A stretch of 64,000 bases of DNA from Nissolia schottii (GCA_003254905.1 QANU01026700.1:62001-126000); one strand, 5' to 3'; positions 12,701 through 23,244 are shown, numbered from the stretch's first letter. Program-made: numbers and translations. The notes: generated from the letters alone by a model not told the origin.

Positions 12701-13935
12701 TGACTTGTGAAGATGAACACCGGAAGAAGAACGAACGCGGTTAACAGTAAAACAATCCACGATCGTTGGAGATAGATTCCCATCATGTTAAGTTCTTTGG
12801 CACCATATGCTTGTCCGCATAGTGTTGCCAATGCACTGGCCATCCCTAACTACAGTTGTCAATTTATAAACACAATCAATCCGAGTTATCGTTAATGCTT
12901 TAACCAGTAATTGCAAATGCAATAGGATGGCAATGCCTTTTCATTGAACAAAAATATATTTGTAACCATATATAGGTCATGAAGTTTATGTATGCACAAG
13001 AAAAGGAAAAATATTTGAGCCACATCCAAATTACATTAGAACTCATGTCACCGTAGTTGACTTTGAGAATGGAAATACAACTCAAGATCAGTTGAATACA
13101 CAATCAAGTTTGGATCTAAATCTATGGAAAAGCACGGACACCGACAAAGTAACATAACCATGGACGAGGCGTGTGTAACAGTGCATGTTCACAAGCTTCA
13201 ACCTTTCTAGTCTTTTTAACCCTCACTCATCACAATCATCTTTGACGCACGTGTTTTTCTCTTACAGCCCCAGTTTCACTAATCACTAAAAATCGCCCAG
13301 TGTAAAACTAATTTAGATTCTAACTGCAACCGTAAAAGAAGGGGAGGGGGGGGGGAATCTTTAATTTTACAAAATTGGTGAAAACACAGGAGAGGTCTCT
13401 GTCTCTTGGATGCAAAACCCAGAAGATCTTGAGCAAAATAAACTTTTAATAGAATCCAGAGTAAAACATGATGACGTGCACATCAATATTAAAATATTCT
13501 GCAGATCACAAGAGGGTGCATGCACAGTTTAGAAATTAAAAAAGCATCCTTTTCTCTACTTTCCAGCTCTACATTCCACTGAAGAGGAGAAAAGGTCAAA
13601 CAACGAAGGGAAAGTAAAGAAATGGGTTTAAAAGAATAAAGAAAGCGTACCAGAACACCATTGACGAATCTGATGAGGACGGTGAAGACAAGAGCAAAAG
13701 CGGCGAGCTCCTTGGAGCCAATGTGACCAACAAATGCTTGGCTGATAACATTGATACCGAAGGTGGAGCACCGGGTTGAGATGGCCGGAGCTGCCACTAC
13801 CCACATCATCTTGCTCTCTTTCCATACCCTCTTCGCCAGTGACAGCTCCTCCCCTGCCACCTCCGCTTCTTCTGGTGATGAGGGAGATTGTCTCTCCGCT
13901 ATGCTCAGCAGCTTCTGCTTTGGATCCCCCTCCAT
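9781..13935 (-). CDS. MATE-1: MATE efflux transporter (DETOXIFICATION type), 8 exons, 497 aa
   Basis: Exons, in transcript order: 13651-13935, 12308-12849, 11876-11962, 11714-11770, 11304-11542, 10882-11000, 10694-10780, 9781-9858. They sum to 1494 bases, all introns are GT-AG, and the frame is open to TAG. Residues 1-40 are a soluble N-terminus, followed by the usual 12 hydrophobic segments in two MatE repeats (about residues 45-205 and 265-430). Family blocks include ESKMMWVVAAPA, MASALATLCGQAYGA, LAFKDLWPVVKLSL, NINGWEMMISFGF and SVRVANELGKG. Plant MATE proteins export organic cations, flavonoids, alkaloids or organic acids by H+ or Na+ antiport at the plasma membrane or tonoplast. The substrate cannot be read from sequence. 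It is closest to MATE-2 in this window. Introns hold a MITE (9939-10214) and other A-rich repeats. The start is the first ATG of an open exon with a TATA-like element about 90 bases upstream. Confidence 0.95.
9939..10214. mobile_element. MITE in the last intron of MATE-1
   Basis: The left end gggaccatttggattgcctta and the right end tcaatccaaaccgaccct are inverted relatives (AGGGTCGGTTTGGATTGA on the opposite strand). The interior is A/T-rich. Terminal inverted repeats and an intronic position fit a hAT-like MITE; the target duplication is not clear. Confidence 0.55.
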
Positions 13936-14023
13936 TATTGTTCCCCTGTTGTGGCTTGCGGTGGGGGATTTGATGGCGCCTTAGAGACTACTATGAGAGT
14001 AGTTGGAACTTTGGAAACAAGTC

Positions 14024-14037
14024 CATATATGTATATA
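14024..14037 (-). promoter_or_regulatory. Putative TATA box of MATE-1
   Basis: The opposite strand reads ctatatacatatatgg about 90-100 bases upstream of the MATE-1 ATG. The spacing suits a short leader. This is sequence-only inference in AT-rich DNA. Confidence 0.4.
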
Positions 14038-14183
14038 GCAGCGAGAAAGAAGGTCTGGTCATACTATTGAATAGTTGGTAAACCACGTGAATCAAGATAT
14101 TGGGTTTTTACTATAATGCCCCTGTTATTCAAACAAATTACTAAAATATTCTTATTTCAAAACATATTATAGGAAGAGCAGTG

Positions 14184-15080
14184 CTACACGTACACCTTTA
14201 AAACATACATCATACATATACCAGTATTATAATACGGTGGGTCCCTCCAATAACTGTCCCGTCCACTTTCACTCACACTCTCAGCCACACGCATGTGAAC
14301 TCACGCGCATCACAAAATCTTCCCGCTTCCACTTCCTTCTATTTTCTCTCTTCTCTATCGTTGCTCTCATCTCTCATCACCATCATCCTTCGTTCTTTCT
14401 TCACTCTCGTCATTGTCATCTCTCATCCCCCTCTTCACTTTCGTACTTATATAAAAGATTGTGCATTCAAATCGCATATATCAGATTCTGCACTAAAATC
14501 TGATATGTTTGAATAAAATCACAGTGTTATAAACAAGTGCTTAATGTTTGTGCATGAGGTCATATAATTTTGTACACATCATCATATAATGTTCGTGCAC
14601 TAAAAATCTGATATCATATTCTACAAAAATACTTAACTATGCATTAAGTAATATGCATATATGTAAAGTTTATGCATTAGAATGTATAAAATTGTGTGTA
14701 CACATGTATGTGAACTAATTTTTATAAACTTTGTCCACTAAAAATGTATAAAGATTGTGAACTTATTTATGTTTGAATAAAATCACAGTGCTGTAAACAA
14801 GTGCTTAATGTTTGTGCATAAGGTCATATAATGTTTACGCACAAAAAATCTGATATCATAATCTACAAAAATACTTAACTATACATTAAGTAATATGCAT
14901 ATATGTAAAGTTTATGCATTAGAATGTATAAAATTGTGCGTACACATGTATGTGAACTAATTTTTATAAACTTTGTCCACTAAAAATATCTAAAGATTGT
15001 GAACTTATTTATGTTTGAATAAAATCACAGTGCTGTAAACAAGTGATTAATGTTTGTGCATAAGGTCATATAATATTTGT
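14184..15080. repeat. Tandem repeat with GTGTACAC/AATGTTTGTGCA motifs upstream of MATE-1
   Basis: It opens with ctacacgtacacc, the terminal motif of the MITE family found near the other MATE genes. Three direct copies then begin with atgtttgaataaaatcacag at 14505, 14769 and 15011. The first period is 264 bases and the second 242. The difference is an extra 22-base segment (tttgtacacatcatcatataa region) in copy 1, and copy 3 stops after about 70 bases. Units contain aatgtttgtgca and gtgtacacatgtatgtgaac. Confidence 0.75.
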
Positions 15081-15400
15081 GAATTCTCCATACTGTGTGG
15101 TGAATTCAGGGTCTGAATTTGCCACATCATTTGGCGAATTCAGACCCTATCAATTCGCCCACGGTAGTGGCAAATTCGGGAACCAACTTTTTCAGTTTCC
15201 CGTGCCTGTCAGACCTTTCCCTACACCTGCAGACCTGTCCCCGTCAACGGACTGAATTTGCCGGGTTCCATGGCGAATTCAAGTCTTTTTTTTCTTTTTT
15301 ATTTTAATTTTCAAAAATTCTGAATTCGACCTAGTCAGTAGCGAATTCAGAATTGCCCCCCATACATTCGTAATTTTCTATTTTGACCCATATTTTGAGA
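15081..15400. repeat. GAATTCGCC-type degenerate repeat block
   Basis: At least eight variants of gaattc / gaatttgcc / ggcgaattcag occur in about 280 bases, interspersed with CT-rich DNA. No coding function is seen. It looks like transposon-derived repeat sequence joining the tandem repeat and the gene-fragment island. Confidence 0.45.
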
Positions 15401-15599
15401 TTTCGTTACCTCTGAAACCATTACCCCGCATTTTGCGGTAGTTTGAGGGAACAACCGCATACTATTGAAACCCGCGGCGGTTTAGGGAGTCAACTGCCAC
15501 AATTCTAAAATTTGAAAATGAAAAATTTAAAAAGCAAAATAAAAATTAAAAAAAGACCCTTTGGTTTTGGGACTCTCTCTTGCTCACTCTCATCGAACG

Positions 15600-15829
15600 A
15601 CAATGCGATTTCTCTCGTCGACTCGCCTCAGATCGCGGCTACATGTCCAGCAACACCTATTCTCTCTTTGCGTCACTGTCAGTTCGTTCTAGTTTGACGT
15701 CACTGTCAACCCTACGCTTCGCTCCGATGTCGTCGACGATTTGCACGTCGAGCGCAAGTGTGACCCTGCGTGTGTCACGTTCTCTCACTACCTGCTCAAT
15801 TACAAGGGATTCCTTACCTGACCTGTCAG
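15600..15829 (+). pseudogene. Serine acetyltransferase fragment (SATase N-terminal domain)
   Basis: Frame 15693-15821 reads DVTVNPTLRSDVVDDL, then CDPACVTFSHYLLNYKGFLT and a TGA. This matches the conserved DPAC-(S/T)-FSH-x-LLNYKGF block in the N-terminal helical domain of plant serine acetyltransferases, which make O-acetylserine for cysteine synthesis. The preceding bases in another frame (RLASDRGYMSSNTYSLF) may be the upstream part after a frameshift. Only a small part of the roughly 300-390 aa enzyme is present, without the left-handed beta-helix catalytic domain, so it cannot encode an active enzyme. CDS context ends at a plausible donor near 15829. Confidence 0.7.
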
Positions 15830-16546
15830 GTAACTCCTCCAATTCTCTCCCTAGCTGGTTATGAGGAGATTCTAGGATTTTTTGGTTTTCGCACAATGAT
15901 TATTATTATTTTTTTAATTTAGGTTTTCTTCCTTTGCCGCTTCTATTTCTCAGATTGTTAACTTGTGCTTCAATTTGATGCTTCTGTTCTGTTTCTCTAA
16001 TTGTAAATGTATGCTTCGATTTTAGGGGTTTTTTGTTGTTGTTGTTGTCGCTGCTATTTTCAGCTTATGTCAATCAAATTGTGACTTTGTGCTTCAAGTT
16101 TTAGGTTCTTGTTTTGGTATTTGCAACTTCCATTTCTGAAACTGTGAATTCATTGATCCGGTGTTGCCATTTATTGATCTAAACTTATTGGGTTAGATGT
16201 GTAACAATTAGAGATTTGTTTTTTCTTTTTGCCCCTATATACATGTCATTGATCTTTAGTTGCAAATACTGCAATGGATCCATTTTAGTAGTTTGCATGT
16301 GTTCATCTTTTGCAGGGAAGATCACAAATATTCTTTGTTTTTATTAACCCTTCTTTGCGCTGGTTTCAAGATTTTGGTGAGAATTTAGTTACCCTGAAAA
16401 TTGGCTTGGTGCACTCTATACTATTTATATCCTAGTTCCTAAATTTTAATGGTGGTATTTATGGATTGTGTTGTCAAGGTTACTATACTAATACTAAGAC
16501 AATAAATATATTAATAGGATGTGGTGTACACACATGATGGTTCAAA
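15830..16546. other. Intron-like T-rich spacer within the gene-fragment island
   Basis: This is T-rich DNA with intron-like composition (many ttttgtttc stretches) between the serine acetyltransferase and DDB1 pieces. No further exon could be identified with confidence, although another captured fragment may be hidden here. Confidence 0.4.
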
Positions 16547-16989
16547 GTGTGTATTAGTCTTCAATATGAGTGCCAAATTATCTCTAATTGCTTGCAAAAT
16601 TCAGAGTCGTGTGTAGAATATCATTGTCTCTGCAAATCTTATGTCAACATTGATAATCTACACGTGTGTAGAATATTAGAACAAACTATGTATGTATTGC
16701 CAGAGCAAAGTGAACCAACCAAAGTAAGTTGACAATATCTAAATATGTATTCTTGTTTTTGCTATTGAACATGGAAAACTACAACTTATTGTTGAGAAGT
16801 AGACCAAAGGAGTTGTTTACAGCTTGAATGCATTCAACGGTAAATTGCTTGTTGCAATTAATCAAAAAATTCAACTATATAAGTGGGTGCTCTGTGATGA
16901 TGGTACACGTGAATTACAGTCGGAATGTTTACATCATGGACACATTTTAGCACTATATGTTCAAACTCGAGGAGATTTTAATGTAAAAG
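16547..16989 (+). pseudogene. DDB1 gene fragment (two exons with intron, stop codon inside)
   Basis: The first exon piece (to 16723) aligns to DDB1 around YGCSIISCSFS and ends YVLPEQSEPTK at a gtaagt donor. The second (from about 16749 to 16989) reads ILVFAIEHGKLQLIVEK, a TAG stop, then TKGVVYSLNAFNGKLL, INQKIQLYKW, DDGTRELQSEC and HHGHILALYVQTRGDF, ending at a gtaagc donor. This is the C-terminal beta-propeller region of DDB1, the CUL4 ubiquitin-ligase adaptor of about 1090 aa. Only about 140 residues are represented. The stop replaces the glutamate of EKETKG, and the first exon is diverged, so it is non-functional. Exon order and intron position match a normal gene, which shows capture of genomic DNA. 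Confidence 0.88.
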
Positions 16990-17393
16990 GTAAGCCTCTG
17001 ATTTTGCTCTGAAATTTTTTGTTGTATAACACTCTTTTTTCAACTAGTCCAAAATTGTAACTCCCATTTCCCTGTTCATCTTAAAAGGAGACATTTTTAA
17101 ATTTTTTTCACCTGAACTGTCCTACTTGTGTTCCTTCTCCTGATTAGGTTAGAATCACAAATTGTTGTTTTTTTTTCTTTCTATTGTCTGAGTTTACATT
17201 AGTACTCAATTTTCTCGCTGAATGTTTTGAGTTTGCTTTGATATGCTTGAAGTCATGTTAAAGTGATTCCCTGAATTTAATCTTTTGCATTTCCCTAAAT
17301 TGAAGATCACTTGTAATTTGTAACACTTAATGATGGCTTTCTTGATATAACTTAAAATTGACTTTGCTGGCTCTTCGAAATCAGCCATGGAGT
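16990..17393. other. Spacer between the DDB1 and HD-Zip III fragments
   Basis: T-rich, intron-like DNA following the DDB1 donor. The joint between the two captured genes must lie here. No other gene fragment is recognised. Confidence 0.4.
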
Positions 17394-18363
17394 GTGCCTA
17401 AAGTATTGCGCCCACTTTATGAGTGATCGATGTTGCTTGCTCAAAGGGAAACTATGGCAGTAATACTATTAATGGGGGAGAAGTTTCTAAGGCAGATTTC
17501 TCAAGAAGTTTCTTAGCCAAGTGTCACAGGATGGGGGAGAAGGCTTGCAGCACTAAGCGTGCTTAGTCAGAGATTGAACAAGTTTGTGCCAATCACCCCT
17601 TAAACATTGTTCCATGCAATAAATTGACTAGTTATGTAAATCTAAAATACTTAAATTTGTTTTTCATTTTGCAGGGACTTTAATGAAGCTGTTAATGGTT
17701 TTGCTGATGATGGATGATCCTTGTTAGAGAGTGATGGCATTGATGATGTCACCCTTCTTGTGAAATCATCACCTAGCAAGATGATGGGAGAAAATATTGG
17801 TGGCTACAATGGTGGATTCCCATCTGTCAGTAATTATGTGCTATGTGCCAAAGAATCCATGTTGTTACAGGTATATATGCAACTTAATGCTCATTAATGT
17901 GGATTATTGCTCATATTTTTAGTTGTCTAATGCAATCTTTGTGTTGATGTAGAATTTCCCTCCAGCACTTCTTCTTAGATTCTTGTGTGAGCACTGATCA
18001 GAGTGGGCCGATAGCAAGATCGATGATTACTTGGTTGTTGTTGTCAAAGCCAGCCCCTGCAGCTTGCTGGCGTCCGAGCTGGAGGTTTGGGGGGTTAGGT
18101 TATTTATCCGTTAGCACACACAATTGAACATGAAGAGGTAAGTGATTTGCTATATAGCTTGTTATATACTTGCTATTTCTATTTATAAGTTTCAAGAAAG
18201 ATATATATGATTAAAAACATTGTTTTTTCCTTAAGCATGTTGATTAACATTCGTTTGGTTTTCTCTTTTTGTGTGAATTTAGTTCATGGAGGTTATTAAG
18301 CTTGAAAACATGGGATATTATAGGGATGACATGACTATGCATGGTGATGTCTTCCTCTTGCAA
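17394..18363 (+). pseudogene. HD-Zip III gene fragment (post-START region), introns retained
   Basis: Exon-like pieces at about 17394-17570, 17675-17871, 17953-18138 and 18283-18363 align in order to the region after the START domain of class III HD-Zip transcription factors (REVOLUTA, ATHB8, ATHB15 group). Recognisable blocks are WSVPKVLRPLYE, a diverged RQISQEVSQ, FNEAVNGFADDG, ESDGIDDVTLLV, GGFPSVSNYVLCAKESMLLQ, LLLRFLCEH-stop-SEWADS, and FMEVIKLENMGYYRDDMT with GDVFLLQ. Tryptophan codons have become TGA (after ADDG) and arginine TGA (CEH-stop-SEW), and there are frameshifts. Intron positions are those of the intact family. The homeodomain, zipper and most of START are absent, so it is a dead fragment. 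Confidence 0.88.
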
Positions 18364-18723
18364 GTAAGTAATATTTGAATATGATTTTCATTTTTTTTGA
18401 ATATCATCATCTATTTCTAGATCCATGATCTTATTGTTACTGCAATAACCTATAATTTCAATTCGACTTTAGTTCTGCACTGCACATGACTGGCTGGTAC
18501 TGTCACTCGTGTTTAGGGAGATCATTGTAGCAACTTACTTGAGTAAGAAACTCTGTTATGATGAAATGAATTTCCTTTATGGGTCCTAGTTCAAGTGTTT
18601 TGGGATCAAACCTAAACACCTAATCAATCATTGTAAAGATCTTTATTTCTTTTGGTCCTTTTTTTAATCTCAGATTTATAGTTTGAATAGTATGATATTA
18701 TGCATCAAATAAATGTTACGTGT
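18364..18723. other. Unidentified segment after the HD-Zip III fragment
   Basis: An open stretch at about 18475-18590 reads WLVLSLVFREIIVATYLSKK and might be a further captured exon, but I do not recognise it. The remainder is AT-rich. Confidence 0.3.
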
Positions 18724-19063
18724 CAAATAAAATATTTAAAAATTAAAAGTTAAACATAGCAGTGGTTAAAACTTGCTGCAAATAAAATATTTAAAAATTA
18801 ACAGTTAAACATAGCAGCAGTTTCCAACTGTCGCAAATACTTTAATAAAAAATTTAATTTAAATATAACAGCGGTTTTGAACGGTTACAAAATATATCAC
18901 GACGGTTATTCTAACGGTTGCTAGAAACCGTCGGAGAAAGGTTTCCCAATGCACAGGATTGCAGCAGATAGCCAACCGCTGCAAAATGTTTTTAGTGACA
19001 ATTTCAACCGTCACAAAACAAAGTTCTAAACTACTGCAAAATATCCTTTTTGTTGTAGAGTTT
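18724..19063. repeat. Subterminal tandem repeats and terminus of the CACTA-like element
   Basis: Units starting caaataaaat/caaatac/caaaatat occur at 18724, 18779, 18834 and 18888 (period 54-55). Each ends in an imperfect hairpin of the form agcggtt...aactgc. Further gcagcg/accgtcac motifs follow, then the end ctttttgttgtag at about 19058. Dense subterminal hairpin repeats are typical of CACTA elements. Confidence 0.65.
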
Positions 19064-19995
19064 CTCTATCAGATCTAATTATCGCCTCCTCCTCCCTTGG
19101 TGTCGCCTCCCTCCTCCTTTCCCAACACTTCTCTGGACCTATCCCAGCAACCTTCTCTTCTCTCTGGCATCGGCCCGTAACACCACTAGGTTAACACTCA
19201 CCGCTATCGAAGCCACCACTGGAGTGTCCAAAACATACCATAAACTCCATCCAATTTGATTGGCACCGCTAGCACCAGAAAAGGCCTGACGTTTTTCTAA
19301 ATCTGTGAATGAAGTTGGTAGTTTGGCGATGACAATTTTGCTTATGTAATTGACGAAGTTGTCATTGTTGATCTAATGCGTTGTCACAGTGTTGTGACAA
19401 TTTGTTGTCACTGCCAAGAAACAATGCCACCACCAACACGTGAGTGGCGTTTTCGAGGACAATCTTCAATCCTCTCCACGATGACAAGCTCACCTTCTAT
19501 TCACTCAACGATTCACTATTCTTCAAGACACTAAGGAAGATCAAGACCATGGTCAAGTTCCATACCTACAAGTTGAAGATCTTGACTTCTGGTTCTTTCT
19601 CTATCTTTTTCTTTTCTGAATCTGGACTCAAGGTGGTTCTATTTCTGTCTATTTTTCTTTTCTAGATCTGGACTCAAGGATTTATAGTTGTGGATGTTTT
19701 ATATTATGCCTTTTCATCATCTTTGTTGTTTTAGGTGAGAATACGCAAAGGGGGATGGTGCGGGATGGGTGAGTTGGGCAATAATATGAGGCAGGAAAAT
19801 GTGTAGTTGAATTTGGGGCCACTCAGCAACTTCAGATTGTTGTGCTGTTGTGTTTGTGTGTGCTGGTGAACAATATGTGCTCATCTATCTATCTATATCT
19901 ATTATTATTAGTGAGCATTGATAGATATTTTGTATTTGTCAAGTATTATACTAATCATAATTAATTATGATACACATATTTTTTAGTATTAATAT
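19064..19995. other. Unidentified low-copy-looking DNA right of the island
   Basis: CT-rich DNA (19070-19200) is followed by a 73-codon frame (19444-19665, beginning MAFSRTIFNPLHDDK) that I cannot assign. It could be another captured fragment or a decayed leader. No domain is recognised. Confidence 0.3.
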
Positions 19996-20430
19996 AGGGT
20001 TAAATATATTTTTAATTTTTGGTAAATTACAAATTTTGTGTTTTACTTCTGGAAAAAAATTGTTAGGAAATAGTCTTTGATAAATATTTTTTATAGAATT
20101 TAGTCTCTGTCGTTAGGATGAGCCTGCTGACGTGGTAATTAACTTGATCACGTGACATAACCCTCTTAACCCAACTCTTCTCCATACTCGACCCACCCAC
20201 TATCCATGACCCAAAATTTAAAAAAATAATTAAAAATAAAATAATAAAAGCAAATCTAATCTCTCTCCCACTTCCTTTAGATCTCTCTCACTCTTCCGTT
20301 CCCTATCCCTACTCCCACCAAACCACCGCCAATGCCACTTACACACCACCATAGCCTCAAATTTGGCCACTCTCACCACCACCATCACCATTCTCTCTCC
20401 CTCTCTCCATGACACCACCGTCGAACATCA
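19996..20430. repeat. Diverged Mutator-type MITE relative (GGTTAAATATATTTTTA start)
   Basis: It begins gggttaaatatatttttaattttt, has tttagtctctgtcgttaggatga, then CACGTGACataaccc and cacccactatccatgaccc. The same order of motifs is seen inside the element at 7224-8346. The right end was not located. CT-rich DNA at 20250-20420 is probably part of it. Confidence 0.5.
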
Positions 20431-20569
20431 CCATGAGAGTTGTGGAACTAAGGTTCCCTTTGATCTAATTTTTTAATCCAATATGTTTTGCTGATGAAAA
20501 ATACAATATGTTCTAATTGTTTATGCTTATTGTCTATGTTGTAATTTCATGATTTACATCACGCTAGAT

Positions 20570-20974
20570 TATTAAGGATTAAAGGATTTCGCAAAATACC
20601 TGTATCTATGACTGATGACCGCGAGACCTTTGCAGCGATTGAGTGAGAACAAGACGGTGGTTCTATGGTCTTCCTCAACCAAATCCCTTAGTTCCTGAGG
20701 TTTCTCTTCTGATGGGGAGAAGTGAAAACGTTTTCTGATTTGGTGTATTGGGACCATAACTGTTCCCGCGTATTTAAGCTCGCCAGGGTACCCATTTATC
20801 CCCTGATGGGCCAATACTGGCATCTACCCATTTGGGCTCACATTCGTTTTTCTTTAAGTCTAACAGGCTTGTCAAAAATTAGATCACTAAGATCAAGCCG
20901 CTTATGATAAATAACTAATATAATTATTATTTAATATGAGCCCATACAATTATTGGAAATATAAATTTCCAATA
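20570..20974 (-). repeat. Putative 3' LTR of the minus-strand Copia element
   Basis: On the minus strand it begins after a purine tract (agtaggaga) with tattggaaatttatatttcc, the palindromic start common in Copia LTRs (normally TGTTGGAAAT), and has a TATA-like ttaaatac. It lies directly downstream of the RNase H-coding region. The far end near ccttaata is approximate, because no matching 5' LTR is visible to define it. Confidence 0.5.
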
Positions 20975-21404
20975 ATCTCCTACTTGGGCTACATATCATT
21001 CTTTAAACAATTATATCAAAAGTTCCTTAGACGCGCATCCGAATGCTATTTATCGTTAGACTTTCTTTAACAGTCTGGTCCATCTCATGTATCAATGATG
21101 GAATTACTGCAACCTTTGTCACCAGAAATTGTGACTAAACCACAATGATCACCATATCAATACACTTAATGACATAGATCAAATGTGGATGAGTAGCATG
21201 GAAATTACATGCAATGTGATCTCAATCATGTACATTTCCAACTGGTCATTCTTTAATCTTTAGTGAGATCAATCGAAAGTTCTTAAATGCAATAAAATCA
21301 TTGCATATACAAAATATAAGCGAGTTCAGAATTGAATATAAACCATCAACTTTATTATGCATAAATCAAAATAATATCCAATAGAACAAATAAAAAGACT
21401 CCTA

Positions 21405-23181
21405 CTAAACTGAGGTATCCTCACGAATAACACCCATGTGAGCAGTATGCTCATGAAAAACCTTAGGTGTCAAACCCTTAGTTAATGGATCAGCTAGCAT
21501 AAAATTAGTCCCTAGATGTTCTATAGAAATTTGTCTATTCTGAACTTTTTCTTTAACAACTAGGAACTTGATGTTGATAAACTTTGACTTCGTTGCACTC
21601 CTGTTGTTGTTGGAATAAAGGACTGCCGAGTTATTGTCACAATAAATCCTTCGTGGTCGGTCAATGCTATCAACCATACGCAAACTAGTGACAAAATTTC
21701 GCAGCCATACCCCGCGGTTAGATGCCTCATAGCAAGCTATGAACTCTGCTGCCATAGTTGAAGAAGCTATAGGTGTCTGTTTAGTAGACTTCCATAAGAT
21801 AGCTCCTCCTGCCAACATATAAATGTATCCTGATGTGGAGCGCCTACTATCTTGGCATCCCGCAAAATCGGAGTCGGAGTACCCGATGATCTCCAAACTG
21901 TCTGATCTCCGATAAGTGAGCATGTAGTCTTTTGTTCTCTTTAAATAACGTATCACGCGTTGGCCGCTTTCCAGTGCTGTGTACCGGGATGGCTCAAAAA
22001 TCTTCCCAAAACTCCCACTATAAATGCTATGTCAGGACGAGTACAAACTTGAGCGTACATCAGACTCCCTACTGTTGATGCATAGGGAATCTTCTGCATC
22101 TTTTTTCTTTCAAGATCATTATTGGGGCACTGTTTGAGACTGAACTTGTCTCCTTTAGCAACGGGTGTGTCTCCTGGTTTACTATCTTTCATGCCGAATC
22201 TATTTAAGACTTTATCGATATAGCTCTTTTGTGACAACTTTAGGATACCTTAAGAGAGATCTCTTAGTATCTGAATACCTAATACAAAAGATGCGTGCCC
22301 AAGATCTTTCATTTCGAAATTTTTCGTTAGAAATCTCTTGGTTTCGTGCAATAAGCCTATATCGTTGCTAGCAAGCAGAATATCATCGACATATAATACC
22401 AAGAAGATATATTTACCCCCACTGAACTTGTGATATACACAATCATCAACGACATTTGCCTCAAAATCGCACGAGGTAATGACTTGATGGAACTTGTGAT
22501 ACCATTGACGGGAAGCTTGTTTGAGATCATAGATGGATTTCTTTAGCTTGCATACCATAGACTTTGGGTCACTTGACACAAAGTTTTCTGGTTGTGCCAT
22601 GTAAATTGTTTCATCAATGTTTCCATTTAGAAACACAGTCTTGACATCCATCTGATGTAACTACAAAGCAAAATGAGCTACCAGTGCCATTATTGTCCTA
22701 AAAGAGTCTTTCGAGGATACCGGAGAGAAAGTCTCTTTGTAGTCAATGCCTTCTTTTGAGTAAATCCTTAAGCAACAAGACAAGCTTTATATCTCTTAAC
22801 ATTGCCATTTGAGTCCCTCTTGGTCTTAAATATCCATTTACAACCAATGGGTTTCACACCTTCAGGCAATTCGACAAGATCCCAAACGTCATTGTCTTTT
22901 ATAGATTTTAACTCATCCTTCATGGCATCAGTCCACTTATGAGAGTTCGAACTGCGCATGGCTTGACAAAGGTTGATTGGGTCATCCTCTGTTAAACCAA
23001 TGCCATCCTCATGTTCTTGAAGGAAGATAATGTAATCATTTGATATTGCACTTCTCCTCTCTCTTGTGGATCTTCTTAATGGCACTTCTTGAGGTGGTTG
23101 AGTTTGTGCTATAGGTGGTGCTTGAGGAAGAATCTCATTGATGTTGTCTTGTTTTGGAATAATGTTAGGATTGTCTAACAT
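21405..23181 (-). pseudogene. Copia reverse transcriptase and RNase H remnants
   Basis: 22768-23181 encodes the start of the RT domain (GCKWIFKTKRDSNGNVKRYKA). 22250-22651 holds the catalytic motif LYVDDILLASND and stops in RDLS. 21953-22237 continues with YASTVGSLMYAQVCTRPDIAF. 21405-21956 is the RNase H part with GYSDSDFAGCQDSRRSTSGY and SSTMAAEFIACYEA. The pieces are in different frames with intervening stops, so no active polymerase is encoded. Confidence 0.9.
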
Positions 23182-23244
23182 TTGAGCTGTTTCTTGAACA
23201 ATGGCAGGTACAATGACTTGATCACTGTCAATAACAGGTTCTTT

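Larger units (their letters stand above)
15401..19063 (+). mobile_element. CACTA-like element carrying fragments of at least three host genes
   Basis: The right end has tandem 55-base units with gcggtt...aaccgc hairpin motifs (18724-18940) and finishes ctttttgttgtag, resembling the inverse of the CACTA-superfamily terminus CACTACAAGAAAA. Similar gcggtagttt / aaccgc / gcggcggttt motifs at 15430-15485 may be the left subterminal region, but no left CACTA terminus was found. Between them lie + strand pieces of a serine acetyltransferase, DDB1 and an HD-Zip III gene, with introns retained and stops within exons. Retained introns point to capture as DNA rather than through mRNA. Gene-fragment-bearing CACTA elements are known in plants (soybean Tgm-Express1). 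A Helitron or Mutator-type carrier remains possible. Confidence 0.6.

Noticed and set aside
15657-15896. Minus-strand 79-codon frame over the serine acetyltransferase fragment
   Set aside because: Shadow of the + strand homology, with no recognisable domain.
20570-20974. Second LTR to pair with the putative Copia 3' LTR
   Set aside because: I looked through 25-29 kb for a copy of the ggaaatttatatttcc region and found none, so no LTR pair or insertion age is claimed.
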